A stretch of 64,000 nucleotides of DNA from Laetiporus sulphureus 93-53 (taxonomy: Eukaryota > Basidiomycota > Agaricomycetes > Polyporales > Laetiporaceae), in assembly GCF_001632365.1 (NCBI RefSeq), contig NW_024468518.1, positions 600,199-664,198 of the forward strand. The letters run 5' to 3'. Position 1 is the stretch's first letter; every line of letters begins with the position of its first letter. A model generated the notes under the pieces. That model did no database searches. It was not told the origin of the DNA and worked only from the letters and a program-made list of their open reading frames with translations. Below are positions 1 through 11,158 of this stretch, one piece after another. Made by a program: the position numbers and the translations under genes.

Positions 1-988
1 TCCGAAGCCTGCGGAAGCTGAAAAAATTGCCTCGATCGTCTGTCCACGAGGCGACTAGTATCGCGAAACTCGAATGACGTTTGGAACGCAAGGCAGCGAT
101 TAACTTTCATCATCATGCAGTGTGCCATCTGTCGCATGTTCCTTTGATATGAAACACTCGTGGCGATCGGGCGCACTAGACTGGACATCAGGGGAGTTCT
201 GCTATATAGTACGTAACATTATTTCGCAACCCTAGTCTCTGAGATAGTTTGATTTTGGATACTTCGTTCTCCCAAAGGGCTCACTTTCGAAAAATGAAAT
301 TTGCATCCTGGGAAATCATAAGTGGGCTGACAGCGTTGTTCATTTGATACAACCGTTCTGCGACGATACAGAACATCCACCCGATAAACATCACATCATT
401 GTGCGGTTGGGCAAGTTTGGAGTATCCGACTTTGAAGCTAGACTTCGGGGTCAGAAAGGTTAGTCAAACCGCCTGTGTGAACAATTTGTTGATATCGGAG
501 GTATCCAACCCGCGATAGTATATGGTCGGATCCTTACCAACCGGAATCCTGCAGTAGCGCTCAATCATACGCCTTGAGACCGGCGGCATCTGCACCAGCG
601 GAAGTACTTGGCCAAATCTTCCAGTGAATCCAACACGAGTCCGTTGATAATCGCCGCACAAATCGAATGTTCGCAACTGATTATGTCCCGTGCAGTATCA
701 GATATAGGTAAGCAGAAAAAACTCGTATGCATCTTGATTATGATGCACGTCGGGCTTCGCGGTAGGAAGCCGTGATGAATATAATTGCGTCTCCATCAAC
801 TAATTGCGGCTGCGAATATCAGAAACCCTTCCAATTACACGACAGTTCTGGAGCCGCGTCATCTGCGGTAGCCGCATAAAGTCCATAAGCTGCTAAGGCC
901 ATCTACTCAGTGTGCTTTCGTCTCACCATAGTCTTCATCCCTTGGACTTGTTACTTACGAGTCTCTCGCTGACGGTGGCAGATGCAAG
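1..988. other. Left-edge region without a recognisable gene
   Basis: No open frame here matches a family I know. A 70-codon open stretch on the minus strand (464-676) looks mildly protein-like, with charged and aromatic residues well mixed, but it has no diagnostic motif and no clear splice partners. The first 60 bases could be the tail of a gene lying to the left, but nothing supports it strongly. The DNA looks like spacer or decayed sequence. Confidence 0.4.
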
Positions 989-2913
989 ATGGATCAGTCT
1001 CTAGCGTCTGAAGTCAAGCCGACTCTTGGAGCCATTCTCATCTCTCTAGTGTTTAGTGCTATGTGAGCCGATACGCTACTAGCTCTTAAAATCGATGTCT
1101 GAAATAATCGTTCAGCTTCTTTGGTGTCACTCTCCTCCAAATGTACCAGTACTACGACCGTTATTGGAGCGATAAATTGTGGTTGAAGACATTTGTGAGT
1201 CACTAACAATACGTCGTGTACCGCAACCTGACGAATGAAGTGTCAGGTCGCCGTTATCGGGTAAGTACATGCTCGGTTAGCAAACAATCCGGAAGTATAT
1301 TTCAAGCCAATCTACAATCAGAATCTTGGATACTTTACAGCTTATGACTGTTGTACACTCAAACTGGTGGTATTTGGTTGAACATTACGCCGATGCCTCA
1401 GCACTGTCCATAGTTCCGTGGTACGTACAAGTTCCTCGTTTCTATTGATCGAATTCAAGTCTTTGATGGCCCTCTCACTTCAGGAGCCTTGCGGTAGGTA
1501 ATATGCAATTTATGTCATTACAGCGGCTCACAATCCGATTAGACTGAGGTCGCCATTACCGTGAGTGGCATGTCGGTTGCAGCCTCTATAATGAGAAATC
1601 TCGTCATGCAGTGCATCTACAGGTCTCGATTGGACTGTTTGTTCAGTGGTGAGTGTAACAGTTCTCAAAATAATATTTCGCCACTCTAATTCTGTGTTTC
1701 CAGCTTCTTTGCATCGCGTGTCTATCGATGTAAGATTTACACCCCTGCTTTCATGGCCATCGTGCAACTTATCGCCTCGTTCAGTAAGCCGGAATTGGGC
1801 TGTTACCGTTCCGGTGGTATGCTTCGCGAATGCTTTCGTGAATGATGCGCGGCTGATGTGTCACTTCGAAAGGTCCTTTTGACAGTCACTCAATTCAGTG
1901 AGTTACCTCCGCATTGTCTCCCTGTAATAAAAGCTTACGATGCCTAACATCCGTGAGTATTAGGGATTTGTGAGTCTCCAAACAGACCATGACTGTTGAC
2001 TGGCAGACATTGATTGGCTGCGCGTGATTCACAGACTACGTTGTAACAGGGTAAATACCTTTACTGACTTATCTTGTGCTTGAACTCATCAATTTCTCGT
2101 GTAATTCCTAGCCAAAAAACTAAGCTTGCCTCCACAATTGCGGGCATAACAGTAAGCACAACGCTCTCCAGATATATGTGGCAGAGTGGCTTATTGTTAT
2201 GCGCACAGTGGGCGTCGACCGCTTCTCTGGCATGCAGCATAGCCGCAGATACTTTGATAACGACATCATTATGCTTTTATCTCCAGCGAAGCCGCTCGGG
2301 ACTTCGAAGGTGAGTTTTAACATTCGGCCTCCTATTTCGCTCACTCACATTCCGAGGGCGATTGGTTCAGAACCGACAAGCTAATCGACATTCTCATAGT
2401 ATATACTGTCAACACGGGCTTGATCACAACGTAGGGCTTGACGTCCGTAACCAAGACCTTCTGCTAATATCATGCTGGCTACAGCGTACTGGCTCTCTGC
2501 ACAATCATCCTAGTCAGTATATGGCAACTTAGATATCCTGAACATTCGCTGAAATTAACCTATCCCACAGTCGGAAGTATTGGCCAATACCTACTGGGAC
2601 TGCATAACATACTTCATGATTAGTAAATGTGAGGTATCCACCGTCTCATGCTGTCATCAGAAGCTGCTGATTTCCGCACTCTATAAAAGCCTATGTTAAT
2701 TCAACATTAGCTACGTACGCTATCCTGATGTTCTCTATATGTGATCTTTCAATTTTTGCCGTTTACAGGCTCAATGCGAGAGACAAACTCCGTGTCGCGG
2801 TTCTTGATACCCCTACCATCCGTCTTATTCCGCTCCGGCCACTTGAGCATGCACGATCTATGAGTGACAAGGAGGTGAACATACTTTTTAGAAATGCAGT
2901 GTGTTGCGCTTGA
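989..2913 (+). CDS. DUF6534-type seven-helix membrane protein, about 19 exons
   Basis: Probable integral membrane protein of the mushroom-expanded DUF6534 family; function unknown. Start ATG at 989. Spliced fragments follow the family order: an N-terminal helix, a QMYQYYDRYW loop, a helix containing ILDTLQLMTVVHSN, the VQCFFASRVYRLSRNW signature, a helix with CSIAADTLITTSLCFYLQRS, then RTDKLIDILIVYTVNTG, and the closing YVNSTLATLNAR motif before a short tail ending at 2913. Exons read from frame are 989-1062, 1116-1194, 1247-1260, 1322-1420, 1484-1493, 1543-1560, 1623-1648, 1704-1729, 1795-1816, 1886-1897, 1964-1969, 2035-2050, 2112-2151, 2209-2309, 2371-2430, 2485-2512, 2571-2628, 2690-2714 and 2769-2913. 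All joins keep frame except the one between 1969 and 2035, which I could not resolve, so exons 10-12 are uncertain. I see no other damage, so I treat it as a gene rather than a pseudogene. Confidence 0.72.
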
Positions 2914-3714
2914 CAAAGACGGCTTCTTTATAGTACGTTGCGCAATCTCACGCCGAGATTCAATTCATTCCAAATACGCCTATCATCAAGAGCAACTTCA
3001 CGGAGGTGTTGTCTCTCTCCCTTTGTCATGGCTATCACGATTTTGACTGGCTGTTTCAGGGCTTTTCCGTGTAGGTGACGAGCATAGTAATGTCTTGGTG
3101 TTGCATTATTTTCAGCCTGCTCTGTTGGCCTCGTGATGATTTCATGTACCTGCGTTCCCGGATGATCTACCGCAGTATGTTATGCAATAAGCGAGATCGG
3201 ACAATATATATCGAGCATGCATGTACTCGCTCAGAAAGAAAACACCATTTTGCACTCGATGAAAGGCATCAGAAAAGCTCTGGAAAGTGTAGCGCTCTGT
3301 TACGTTGTTGCGATTGAAGACACGAAAGTTCAGCCTGTTCCAACCTTCCACGGCATGGGAAGCAAGACGTTTCTGCCTTCAGAAATAAGTGCAACTTTCT
3401 GTATTATCTATACAGCCTATAGTTTATATTTCATGGGTGCATGTAAGATGAGCAAAACGGTAGCATTCTTCACCTGCAGAATTGTGGACATGTCGACACG
3501 TTGCTCTGACCCAGGAAACACGCCAATTACAGTTGCATGAACCCTAGCGAACTTTTGAATATTTCAACATGTGTGAAGACTCAAGACAATTGGGGAATGA
3601 CAACAGTAACAACCACCTTGAAGGCTCCTGCATGGGCTCATGAATCAGCCTTCGTACAGGCAGACAGTCGTTCCATATAGGCGATAAAAGTGTAATTGCA
3701 CTACGTTCATATTA
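2914..3714. other. Spacer between DUF6534 gene and P450 remnant
   Basis: A P450 C-terminal half would be expected here on the minus strand, but I found no EXXR helix and no FGFGRRxCPG-like heme loop in any minus frame. The longest open frame (3217-3540, plus) is not family-like. The stretch appears non-coding or decayed beyond recognition. Confidence 0.45.
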
Positions 3715-4702
3715 ATGTTACAATTGCATGCTCACGGTTTCTGCGCGGGCGGAGTCCGCAGTCATATCCGCGATCGTATAGAAGCGCTCATGCCATTGTT
3801 CTGCGAGACGGAGCATTTTAATGCCTGGCATCCACTGCGGCAACAAGCTTACTACGAGAATAAGAACTCACAATGGATACTACCGCCAATCAATAGGGCG
3901 ACTCACGAAGAGGCAGGCGATCCTGGATGCTGTAACATTCACCAATGACGTCTGAAGCAAACTGCACAGTTGCTTCGCCGGGCTTAGTTCATCGTCATCA
4001 TCACGCTTGACGATGTGGCCAAAAGGCCTAAGGAGAAATATATCCAATGAGCTGTTTCCGATGAGTGAAAAGTCCAAAAATTACAAGAGGGGCGGTCGTC
4101 GATTTGGCGCTTAACTGTCTTGGGCGTTCGAGTGTCTGCGTATGGTTCTCTCGAATGTGTAGTGTTCCAAAGCTGTCGGACTCGGACCTTGTCTGAACAG
4201 CTTCTGAATATTCGCAAAGCGAGGCCCTCGGTCCATGAATGGAAGAAAGGCAGTCAAATCTGTGCTGTCAGCGAGAAGATGTGTCAGATCATGAATATAA
4301 TGCTACCGAGTGTCTTCATTCTTACAGTTCGGCCATCCTACGCCGAGGTTTGTATGCATACTTGTTGGACCGCGTCTTGAGCAGAGCGTAAGCGGTCTCG
4401 AAAGAATTCACTATGACCACATCATGCCGAGTGCACGGACGCTGGACACGCCTCCTGAAGACCTTTCTCGAAGGGAACGGTAGCAGGTTGGTTATTATAA
4501 TGCTCACCGTACGTCTTTGAAAATTTGCTTAAAAAACTCCCATGGGCTGACTTTGGGTTATCTTGCCGTGGCCCATGAAGCGCAAGAAAAATCTGCCTCT
4601 GGGACTTGGAGGAAGACGTGGATGTCTGGCATGGTAGGCGCGGAAAGCTGCATACGTAATGAGAAGAAACATTGCTAACGTAAACGACGGTTGCAAGTTC
4701 AT
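3715..4702 (-). pseudogene. Cytochrome P450 pseudogene, N-terminal half only
   Basis: Decayed copy of a fungal cytochrome P450 (heme monooxygenase). From 4702 leftward there is a start codon, a hydrophobic anchor helix, a proline-rich hinge (RLPPSPRG), then after a frame change a KFSKTYG segment, the VVIVNSFETAYALLKTRS segment typical of helix B, a TDLTAFLPFMDRGPRF stretch followed by QKLFRQ (helix C region), a GHIVKRDDDDEL segment, and QWMPGIKMLRLAEQWHERF. Breaks seen: a frameshift between the hinge and KFSKTYG (about 4535-4560), at least two in-frame TAA codons between the helix C region and GHIVK, and loss of the whole C-terminal half including the EXXR helix and cysteine heme-binding loop. 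The family assignment rests on several aligned segments in the right order. It cannot encode a working enzyme. Confidence 0.62.
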
Positions 4703-5171
4703 CTTGAGCAGATTTGTGTGACGCACTGGGCATGTGAAACAGGGGGAAGGGGTTCTTGTACAGATGCGCCCGCGGAGTGAAATATCAGACAACCGAGAGG
4801 ACTATAATGAATGGTCAACAAGGCGGCCATCTGAGCAGAACATCAGTTTGGCTTCCATGAATGCAAAGTTCACGGTAAAAACAATCACCAATGCGAAGAT
4901 GAAACATGCGGACCTTCAGCTCCATGATGATCAAATCCGGTGAATGATGCAGAAACAGCCCCTTAATATCATGAGATGTTGATTGTGAAGAGACGCCCGC
5001 TAGACTATGTCCCCACCCGCGTGGCAACATCCATCCCACCTGTCAATGAGAACTTCCGCTACCTCGAACTTCCTCGGGTTTTGGCAGATGGTTTGGGTCG
5101 TTGGCTGAGCGGATCGTGAGTGTTTCCTAAGCTTTGATGGCATAGTATGAATATCATTCTCAGATCAAAGC
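4703..5171. other. Spacer upstream of the P450 remnant
   Basis: Short overlapping frames only, with no family match. The stretch lies between the start of the P450 remnant and the stop codon of the alpha/beta hydrolase gene, both of which are on the minus strand. Confidence 0.4.
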
Positions 5172-6520
5172 TTAAAGCTTTCCTCTCGACATGGACATAT
5201 CATGAAGGATGTACGCAATGCTCAACGCTACGCCATCAGGATTCTCCTGTAATACCTGGTTTAGACAGTAAAGAGTCAATGTCAATGAGCATATTGGTAT
5301 GGCGTATATCACAACGCACAAAATGCCCTGCGCATTCGACAAACTGTACCGAGGCCATTTTGCGCAGCTGCAGCATAGATTCATTCGTATGCCAAGGACT
5401 GTCATGATCAATCGTTCAGAATACGCAGTGACTAATGATACAAGCGGTCGGATACTCACATAAGATCGCTTCGTTCGCCGAAGATGCAATGCACTTGGAT
5501 GGACTGGTTGAGAGTTTGAAGTCTCTCCGCTGCGGCGAAGTGAGGCTCGGTGTCGTCGTCGTAGCCCTTCTTTTCCTGTAGCTTGGTGCACTTGAGTGCC
5601 ACTCGAGCTACAATCTCACCGTTCTCTCTGGCGACGACATCTCTCAGACCATGTCGCTGCGCCACGTGTCAGCCTACTCCAGCACCAGAGTACGCCAGTC
5701 AGAGCTTACCATGAAGAGTTGCAAAATTCGTGGATCCCACGTCCTGAATGGGAGGCGTTTCTTGAAGTGCTGCAGCGCTTCAGTGCGGTCACGCCACATG
5801 TCACGTCTTTCGTCGACCGCTTTGAACACAGCAGCGAGGGTGGCAGTGCGCCCCTCGCGATGCTGCTCGAACTCTTCCCGGGTAGTTATGGCAGGCTCGG
5901 TAAGGACGATGCCTCGGTAGGGTGACTTGTCCTGAGGAAAGGCCAACGTAGAGAGCAGGCTGGACACAAAACATCAGACCGAGTATAGACTACAAGGTAA
6001 CTCATAAACTAACATAGCGGTGGCACCAGCAGAGTGGCCGATTCCCAAAATACTGTGGCCTTGCAAGTGATGAGACGATAGTAAAGCGACTACACCGTTC
6101 GCATATTCCAATGCAGCTGCATGAAAATGAGAGACGGACATTTCCGGTAGCACAAAGTGTACTGACAGACGCCTCTCGACTTCAGCAGATGCTCGTTAAC
6201 GACAGCGGCGTCGCCATGGCTCTGCCAGTCAATCGACCATGCCTCCCGAATGAGCGGAGCGGTGTCTTTATTCTTGAAAAGCTGTGCAATAACGGGCTCC
6301 CAGAGTTCCTTATCTACTCGTATGATGTAAATCCTGGAGATAGGCTTAGCAATGCGGTACACGTACGAGCTCCAATGCAATGGGTGAACAACAAAGTCAT
6401 CCCAGCAGCTGCTGGTACAGGAGATGCATATCTATTCGCGACCAGCTTAAGTCCAGGCCATGCAGCGCTTGGATAGGACAGGATTTCAGTGGTGGTGGTG
6501 GTGCTGGTGAAGAAAGACAT
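5172..6520 (-). CDS. Alpha/beta hydrolase
   Basis: Likely a soluble serine hydrolase of the alpha/beta fold; substrate unknown. The start at 6520 gives an N-terminus running into a strand with GMTLLFTHCIGAHKELWEPV, whose FTHCIGA turn is the oxyanion-loop region. The nucleophile elbow GHSAGA lies at about 6022-6039, and the catalytic histidine is plausibly in ECAGHF, whose His codon is at 5323-5325. Exons are joined by introns of about 50-60 bases, and the last exon ends at the TAA at 5172. Several agaricomycete fungi carry hydrolases with this FTHCIGAHKE start, usually unnamed. No signal peptide is evident. The catalytic acid was not placed with certainty. It is transcribed away from the DUF202 gene across a 568-base spacer. 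Confidence 0.8.
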
Positions 6521-7088
6521 CGCGTTATTCGCAGGAGATGGAAAGGGGTGCCTGACGACAGCTTTTATAGACAGTTGGATATGAATTAGTCTTGCCATGA
6601 TGCGCCGATCAGCAGCGACTGCTGTTGCAGATCAAACCGCGGCTAACGCAGTTAAAAGACTGCATTTCTTCATCCGCTTCGGACGTCGCGAGGGATGTGT
6701 CATGTAGCCTAGATTACAGAGATGAAACGCAAGGAGTTGATGAGCGCGAACTGTTGCATTCGCTGGAGGAGGAAGCGCTGACTGTGGATGTAGTAGTACA
6801 TGGTGGCCACGTGCCCTAGCCAAAGGAGATAACTCCATGTGCGCATCGCCGACGACACTGCCAATGTGTATTCCGAATTGTTCTCGCTAATATTTGCGTC
6901 GTAGATGCCGCACCGTAGTCTATGACCAGCATTTTCCATCGACCGTCACAGGCGGTAATATTTCCGAGAGCTCTGAAGGTGCCACTGGGTGGTCAGTGTC
7001 TCTCTCTTTATATAGTTGTCTCGGTTCACATGCTGACCTTTTCAATTTATCTCCTTGCGGTTTTGACCTGCGCAGGGTCTTCACACTG
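6521..7088. promoter_or_regulatory. Divergent spacer between hydrolase and DUF202 genes
   Basis: The two flanking genes point away from each other, so this 568-base spacer probably holds both promoters. I found no motif that I would name. A minus-strand open frame (6709-6939) includes a hydrophobic run but has no start context or family match. Confidence 0.4.
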
Positions 7089-7772
7089 ATGAAACAAGGC
7101 GTTTCCCGACTGTTCCGTCTGGTCTTTCGTGGGTACGAGCGTGTGCAGAACAAAGGCTCCACCGCTCGAGACCATCTTGCCAATGAGCGCACCTACCTCG
7201 CCTGGACGCGGACCTCTCTTGGCCTCATCGCACTAGGCATTGGCGTGGAACGTTTCGAAAGGCTCCGCGCTGATATGCAGACGCAACTAGCGCCTGTCTC
7301 CCCGGAAGCCCAGACTGCACAGGAGCAGTTAGTCAAGCATGGACGACAGCTCGCAGGGACGCTCGTCGGCACAGGCGTGCTGACCATGGTTATGGGCACG
7401 TGGAGGTACTACATGACTTTGCATGATTTGCAGCATGGCATGTTCCGCCCTAACGTACAAGCAGTGGCTCTTGTCGCACTCGGTTGTGCGTGTGTCACAG
7501 CGGCTGTGGTCAGAAGTGAGTCAAGAGGCGAAAAGGTCGGAGATGCTGTGACTTGCTCAACTTTGCACTGCTGACCTCTGGTAAATTGAACAGTCAAACG
7601 CCGGGTCATAGCCACATCGAAGGCAATTTTTCATTGTCATACGGCGGTATATCGCTCGGGCAAGGACGCTCAATTGTATGTGCTGTTGCGCTACTCTCCA
7701 GATCATTCATTGCTCAGTAAATGGCAACCAGGTTTCTATCAGATGCATCTCGACATTTGTGCCTCTCTCTAG
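7089..7772 (+). CDS. DUF202 domain membrane protein
   Basis: Small membrane protein of the DUF202 family (bacterial YidH-like; the same module is found in fungal Vtc1-like proteins). The chosen start gives a basic N-terminus followed by the family signature HLANERTYLAWTRTSLGLIALGIGVERF, then a polar loop, a second helix (GTLVGTGVLTMVMGTWRYY) and a third (AVALVALGCACVTAAVV). Three helices and the NERT-x-LAWTR motif are diagnostic. The 3' end is uncertain. Read without splicing, the frame stops at 7574. With a GTGAGT..ACAG intron after the third helix it would continue in frame to a TAG at 7772. The function of fungal stand-alone DUF202 proteins is not established. Confidence 0.75.
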
Positions 7773-8936
7773 AATGCAAAGCGTGATTTTATATGGTTTG
7801 GTGTTATGTGGTACCGATTCACTCGGCCTCAGCCACTCTACGGCATTCAGCGCAGGTAAGATCCGACATTGGTCCAATCTAATGATCCTATCGATGCATA
7901 TTCTGCGCTGTAACCTGAAAGCACTGCCCGCAGTCGTCACGCATGGCATTATGCTGATAAGTGAGCGTGGTTAAATTCTATGACTTTATCGATCGCTAAC
8001 GGTTAGAGTGGAGGTGTCGCGTATGAGATCGACTCCGGAATGTCATGGGATGACGATCATGAAATGCAGGCCCCCCCTTACAAGTTGATATGCCTGCTTG
8101 CCCATAAAGCATTGGTGATGCATTTGGCTGCTGACTTGCTCGTCGGCGGTCGCAATTGCTCGCATCCAGTCGTTCATCGACGAGGAAAGTCGTGAGCAGC
8201 GATGCAGCATTAGCGACTTCGGGCCGAACGCTGCTCTCCAGCCCCACTCCGTAATGATCATTATGTTTTATGTTGTTTTCAGTCCGCGTAGCTCGGAACG
8301 TCTTGCCATGCAAGTTGCCAACGCCGGTCACCTTCCTACTACAAGAACTCTCAACCCGATGCTTGGTTCGCTGGCGGAGGTGGCCCGCCACAGTTCCCAG
8401 GTTATGTCATTGCTCATCCGGTTATTCGCTAAGCACTTGTGTCAGTGTCCATGTCAACGAAGGATGATCGATGATGCTCAGGTTCGGGCCAACGCAGTCG
8501 CTATCAAGGCGCGCCCGTCTTGGACACCTTCTACACTAATCCTCTAAGCACGAGGCTTCCCCTTGCAATCTTATCCTAGATTTCTTTTTGTTTGCTTTCT
8601 AGAAGTGTTGTCGATGTGGCGAGGGCGTGGTAAGTGCTCTGAGCCCATGTCGTCTCCTGGTCATCGACGTAGAACTCACAAACAAGAATTTGAATGGTCA
8701 TCCAGTGGCCGTGCATTCCATGTGAGTAATCGGATCATAGCAGCCTGCCATCGGACGTCGTGTCAGGCATCCCCGAAATGTTTTCAGATGCTCCATGACA
8801 TAGCACCAGGAGTGTCTCGCAGCATAAGGCTTCGGTTGAAAGCGGTACAGCGCAAAGAGTCATAAGTACGCCGCTCTTGGCGTTACGTACAACCAAATTT
8901 CCAGTTTTTCCCTCTCTGCCCGGTTCAACTCTCAAA
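7773..8936. other. Unresolved region, possible small gene
   Basis: Plus-strand pieces look faintly protein-like: a hydrophobic start at 7774, an acidic segment with EIDSGMSWDDDHEM near 8030, and a glycine-rich segment with DAWFAGGGGPPQFPG near 8365. They could be exons of an unrecognised secreted or membrane protein, but I could not join them in one frame without guessing. No family match. Confidence 0.25.
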
Positions 8937-9972
8937 ATGGTCCATCTCCACATCATGCAGGGAGAGTGCATCGCCCTCTTCATCCAGAGTGTCATCTATG
9001 GCATCGACACGGCGGTGTTCACTATGTGTGTTCGCATAATGATGCAAAAACTCCGCTATCCTCGCGCTCCTATCAGAAGGCTCTTCCTGCTGATCGCTAT
9101 AATCCTATTTGTACTCGCAACTGTTGATGTCATGTTCAGTCTCTGTTTCGTCGCAATAACGGATACCTCCGCTCTTCCGGCTTGCCCCGAAGTGTGCGAT
9201 CACAGCGGATACTTGGCTGGCTCTACATTCTCAGGGTGAGGAGACCTTGAATTCTGCAGAGATCATTGCTCATCATCGTACAGCATTGTTCGAGATTCCT
9301 CACAGCTATGATATCCGATGGCGTTCTGGTATGACAATGTTCTCCAGATTTCTCGTCCTATCTTCATTTCTTCCTGCCTTCATGGTAGATATACCGCTGT
9401 TGGATCGTCTACGATCGTGCATGGACTGTTATAACAGTAGCTGCTGCTCTGTGGTTCGCTAAAGTCCCCTGTGTCGTCCTCAGCATCGTTTATATGTCCT
9501 CGACCAAGGACATTGGTGAAGTGACTTCTTTGAATGCGCTACGCGCCTGGCCCTTCCTCCAGGGATCATTACTGTGTACGCTCGGCGTCACAGTGATAAG
9601 TATGGGTTGGTGAATCAAAAACGTTCGCACGATAGAGGGGCATTGATGCATCATCTATCTATCGCAGGTCTCGTCTTGTACAGGATCTGTAGCGTCACAA
9701 GAGAAACATCTCGTTCACTTACTATGGATGCGATCGCCAGTGGTCGGACGGATCTGATGAGAGTCAAGCGGCTCATCCTCGAATCCGCACTCGTATACAC
9801 TGTTATTGTGATTCCGACAGTCGTGACTCTGTTCGCAAGGAGCGCCGCTTATTACAGTTTTGCCAGCGTGGTGAGCCTTGCATATACGTGGTGCGACGTC
9901 GTTCTGATTCGCGTCTACTTGCACCATAGTTCCCCGAAGCGACGGGCTTATCCTTCTATCTTGTCCCAGTAA
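8937..9972 (+). CDS. Orphan fungal seven-helix membrane protein (apparent frameshift)
   Basis: Belongs to a large unnamed agaricomycete group of seven-helix proteins; ligand and function unknown. Exon 1 starts at 8937 and carries two helices (including RRLFLLIAIILFVLATVDVMF). A later exon carries the hallmark LTAMISDGVL joined to IYRCWIVYDRAWTV, followed by further helices and a C-terminal exon with LVLYRICSVTR and RLILESALVYTVIVIPTVV, as expected for the group. Exon 1 probably ends at a GTGTGC donor near 9191 and resumes with GEETLNSAEII at about 9235. From there the frame runs through RTALFEI but must shift by one base at about 9298 to reach LTAMISDGVL. This is either a true frameshift making it a pseudogene, or a sequence error. 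Everything else looks intact. Confidence 0.65.
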
Positions 9973-11158
9973 GAACCGGCAAAAGATCCGCTACAGAGCC
10001 TCCTGCAGAATTGACAAACAATTCACGTACGGCCCCTCTCCCGACGCGGGATTTTATGACATTGCACAGGGAGCCGAGTCTGGAGTTCAACGATGAGGGT
10101 TCGGGTCAAGCTGGAGCAGGTGTGTGACCCTAGCGAGCTATGACGCCGGATTCCAATGTGATGCACGCAGCAGAGGGTGGAGGATGGAAGAAACGTTGTG
10201 GCGCCTGGATTACTGACTGGACGTTCATGTCCGTTTCCAGGCGAACGTTTTTTTTTTCGACGACATGAGATGTTACTAAAAGCACGGCATATAGTGTGTA
10301 ATAGAAGTGGAATGGGTTGCAAGAGGCCTTGTCGCATCTTGCACGACGCACTTCACAGAACGTGGTGAATTCTATAAGAAGTGAAAAATCAAATGATGTT
10401 CCCAAAGTGTAGTCAGTCCTGCAATTTGGTACTCAAGGTGCTCATCCGCGGAGGCCACAATCATTCGTCACGTCACGATTGAATCGCAGGACCATGTTCG
10501 ACAGAGGAATCGTCTGTTCAATTTCCTGATGAAGCCAACGCCCCGAGTCAACCGCAGAGACGCAAAACGCTATATAAAAAAATCATGGTGTTGGCTAGGT
10601 GGCGGCATCGTGAATGAACGAAGCAAAGAGCCGAGGATAACAGAGCCCGTGAGGGCATCGTTCATAGTCTTCTGCGATTTGCATCATGTATTCCGCGTGC
10701 TCTCCGCGTCCAAGAGTACCAGAGGATCGATTGTAAAGCCAAGAACCAGAAGGCTAATCGTGACAATCTTGATTCAAGTCGCTCAGGAATCCAGGCTTGA
10801 AGACATGGGTGGTTGATGTGACCGAGTTAATCCACAGCGATTCGGAGAGATCTGCAATTGCCGCGAGCAGATGCAGCCTCTTTGCTTTCAGCTTGCGTAG
10901 AAAGAGGTTAAATAGAGAAACTTTGCCGATCTACGATGGTTGTGAACTGGCTTCGAGTGTTCACGCGTTCACGTTCAACGTTGTCGGAGAGCAGAGAGCA
11001 GGATGCCAAATTGAGGCAACGCATGCGGGAAGGTGATAGCCGCGCTGCGCTAAGTTCGTGACCTAACCCTCCTTCACAGTTCTCCGTATCATTGCGGCAG
11101 GTATTGCTGTGCGAGTTTTCCTCCTTCTATTATCGACCAGCGCGCGGGAGACTGCACC
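9973..11158. other. Spacer upstream of VPS35
   Basis: About 1.2 kb with only short open frames on both strands. A minus-strand stretch (10797-10930) and a hydrophobic minus stretch near 10700-10760 look faintly coding, but neither links to neighbours or to a family. It includes the VPS35 promoter; the 60 bases before the start are pyrimidine-rich. Confidence 0.4.

Noticed and set aside
1..5171. Transposon remnant as explanation for the left arm
   Set aside because: No terminal repeats, transposase, reverse transcriptase or integrase motifs; two gene families (DUF6534, P450) explain most of it.
7996..8391. 131-codon minus-strand frame
   Set aside because: His/Arg/Ser-rich with no start context or family; overlapping plus-strand fragments look more natural.
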